Made by a program: the position numbers and the translations under genes. A stretch of DNA of 64,000 bases, taken from assembly GCF_000024005.1 (NCBI RefSeq), contig NC_013132.1:8302001-8366000 (forward strand). The letters run 5' to 3'. Numbering within the stretch: the first letter of the stretch is position 1; each line of letters begins with the position of its first letter. Below the pieces are notes generated by a model. It was not told where the DNA came from. It did no database searches and was given only the letters and a program-made list of their open reading frames with translations. This document shows positions 62,503 through 64,000 of the stretch, one piece after another. The stretch comes from Chitinophaga pinensis DSM 2588. Lineage in GTDB: Bacteria; Bacteroidota; Bacteroidia; Chitinophagales; Chitinophagaceae.

Positions 62503-63531
62503 TTATTTATTGAGTATATACAATGCCAATTCGTCTCTGGACAACACATACAGTCGTTCGCCTCTGATATAATAAGACAAGACTTTTCTTTTATCCTCAG
62601 GGATATAAAAGCTACCGGCATACGCACCTGTAGAAAGGAGATATGTATCTAATACAGGGTATAGTCTGAATACACTTTCGTCTTCATTGTCTGCGCGAAG
62701 GTCTGATTCAATAAACAGCAGCTGCTCATTTGCAAAAGCGCGTTTATTCACCTTTGCGCGTGGTGAGGAGGCATATAGTTTTTGCATTTCTCCAGTTCCC
62801 CGTTGGGTCACCTGGATGTTGCTATTGAAGACAGTATCAATGGTGGTTTGTTTATATTTCAATTTCATATCACTATCCATACAGTAAATGCCATTCTCAA
62901 AGTAAGGTATATAAAACAGTTGCGTTTTCTTTGCATCAGCACATAAAATACCATCGCTGGAGAAACCCGCATCTGCCCTTTCAGATAATACGCCGGACTT
63001 ATATCGTACACCACTGCGGGTGTTGATACGGATAAAGAAGGGGCGCGAACTACCCGCTTCAAATCCTCTTATCACGATAAGAGAATCGGATAACATCAGG
63101 GACTTTATAAAAGGCGCGGAGGATAATTTTATGGAATCTATTCCTGGCTGATGTAAGCCTTTGGAAAACATCATACCACTATTATACTCATGAGCATAGA
63201 TATGGTCGCCATGAGCGAAAAAATTTATTGGAGGTCTCAACTGCCTATCAATGCCGAGAGCTATCGTATCGGTGATATGCAGGTTTTCATCAAGACGATA
63301 AACCTGCTGATGCGAAGGTGCTGATAAATAAAGCGCATCGTCTGTACCAAATAATCTTTCAACTGCCAATGGGAATGTGGATGAAGATTGTTTATGTACA
63401 TTCATTGCCAGCCATTGCCGCTTAAAACCATTCTTTTTATCATTAGGCAAACCTGCTACTGTTACCAGTATAACCAGACAGGCCAATGCAGCCAGCATGG
63501 TACTGCTGATAAGAAATAAAGTTCGTTTCAT
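62503..63531 (-). CDS. Membrane-anchored beta-propeller-like protein
   Basis: A 342-residue protein; hydrophobic N-terminal anchor (4-27), no good lipobox. The rest reads as a beta-propeller: GTDDALYLSAPSHQQVYRLD, FFAHGDHIYAHEYNS, LFYIPYFENGIYCMDSDMKL and YYIRGERLYVLSRDELALYI. It follows a small exported cysteine protein gene, with a hairpin between. The same order is seen at 34577-36349. Role unknown, presumably ligand binding at the cell surface. Confidence 0.7.
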   Translation of the reverse strand: MKRTLFLISSTMLAALACLVILVTVAGLPNDKKNGFKRQWLAMNVHKQSSSTFPLAVERLFGTDDALYLSAPSHQQVYRLDENLHITDTIALGIDRQLRPPINFFAHGDHIYAHEYNSGMMFSKGLHQPGIDSIKLSSAPFIKSLMLSDSLIVIRGFEAGSSRPFFIRINTRSGVRYKSGVLSERADAGFSSDGILCADAKKTQLFYIPYFENGIYCMDSDMKLKYKQTTIDTVFNSNIQVTQRGTGEMQKLYASSPRAKVNKRAFANEQLLFIESDLRADNEDESVFRLYPVLDTYLLSTGAYAGSFYIPEDKRKVLSYYIRGERLYVLSRDELALYILNK

Positions 63532-63551
63532 AGTTTATAAAAAAATAGCTG

Positions 63552-63581
63552 AACGGAGACTACCCGCCAGTAGTCTCCGTT
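63552..63581 (-). terminator. Hairpin between small-protein gene and propeller gene (second locus)
   Basis: Perfect 12-bp stem AACGGAGACTAC / GTAGTCTCCGTT with a 6-nt loop; on the minus strand a T7 run follows after 6 nt. Its position matches the hairpin at 35835-35867. Confidence 0.75.
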
Positions 63582-63675
63582 GATGAATAGGTGACCAGGC
63601 AGTTCATCGCTACCCGGCATCGTTGCGTCGCATTTCCTTCAGCGGCATTGCTACTGTGAGCAGCACCAGCTATGA

Positions 63676-63993
63676 TCAGAGATCAGTCAGAAATACTTCC
63701 CAAACGTATGTATTACCAGCTGACTGGAAAGTAGTAGCACAGCAGAAGTAGCCATCACCACTGCAATTGGCAGCAGTATTAGGATCGGCTGCATTTTTTA
63801 CGGTGTTTCCGAATGACAAAATGAGGTTACCACCATAGGTAGCTGTACGATCTGCCGGTAATCCGGGGATAGTGACAGTCCTGTAGCAAACACCCTGTGT
63901 CTTTTTAATAATAGTTCCTGCGTTGGTAGAGAGGGTTAATCCAACGGCAGCAAAAGCTACCAGTGCAGCAAGGCTGATCTTCATCTTTTTCAT
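63676..63993 (-). CDS. Small exported four-cysteine protein (DUF6520-like)
   Basis: A 105-residue exported protein. The leader KKMKISLAALVAFAAVGLTL then STNAG resembles DUF6520-family leaders of Bacteroidota, often found in clusters with propeller or redox genes. Mature Cys at 36, 77, 84 and 85 (GVCYRT, NCSGDGYFCCAT). It is the first gene of a pair with the propeller downstream; upstream lies the window edge, so further genes may be missing. The role is unknown. Confidence 0.65.
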   Translation of the reverse strand: MKKMKISLAALVAFAAVGLTLSTNAGTIIKKTQGVCYRTVTIPGLPADRTATYGGNLILSFGNTVKNAADPNTAANCSGDGYFCCATTFQSAGNTYVWEVFLTDL

Positions 63994-64000
63994 GACGTAT

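Overview
The window looks like a chromosomal piece of a Chitinophaga-like member of the Bacteroidota (Chitinophagaceae). The evidence is a SusC/SusD pair with its own FecR anti-sigma and ECF sigma factor, a type IX secretion (Por) sorting domain, Bacteroidota-type TAnnTTTG promoter elements, few Shine-Dalgarno sequences, and many large secreted beta-rich proteins. No rRNA, CRISPR array, prophage or recognisable transposase is present. Two identical tRNA-Asp genes are present. All family names come from reading motifs; no database search was run.

Layout. 1-7.7 kb is housekeeping: rpsA (cut by the left edge), a rhomboid protease, ispH, a LytTR regulator with its TPR sensor kinase, and cmk. 7.7-14 kb holds three surface or secreted proteins, two of them paralogous tail-fibre-like repeat proteins. 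14.8-23 kb is housekeeping again: clpC, a STAS protein, rnz, dapA, accA, tRNA-Asp and a YihY/BrkB membrane protein. 22.9-27.7 kb carries a secreted HEGTH protein, an acyltransferase and a glutaminase-like secreted enzyme.

27.9-37.7 kb is the most unusual region. Eight minus-strand genes, six of them with touching or near-touching ends, encode a TMTC-like membrane glycosyltransferase, a short exported Ser/Gly-rich six-cysteine protein, a beta-propeller lipoprotein, a membrane-anchored thioredoxin-like protein, a DUF1573 protein, a GT22-like mannosyltransferase, a second beta-propeller and an outer-membrane barrel receptor. A second small exported Cys protein followed by a hairpin and a beta-propeller gene lies at the right edge (62.5-64 kb). 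I propose both are versions of one peptide-plus-propeller surface module, with the larger one adding glycosylation and redox functions.

38-47.9 kb is mixed: a Crp/Fnr regulator with a 16-bp CRP-spaced palindrome before an NAD(P)H oxidoreductase, a zinc-ribbon protein, a choice-of-anchor I lipoprotein, a J-domain protein, a second OafA-type acyltransferase, a BamA-like barrel and a LOG phosphoribohydrolase. 48-56.6 kb is a sigma/FecR-controlled SusCD locus whose only enzyme is a metallophosphoesterase fused to a PQQ-type propeller. 56.8-62.4 kb has the second tRNA-Asp, an AAA/PD-(D/E)XK ATPase, a luciferase-like oxidoreductase, and an odd sigma-like protein with four 28-residue repeats whose gene overlaps a zinc-finger anti-sigma/TPR membrane protein.
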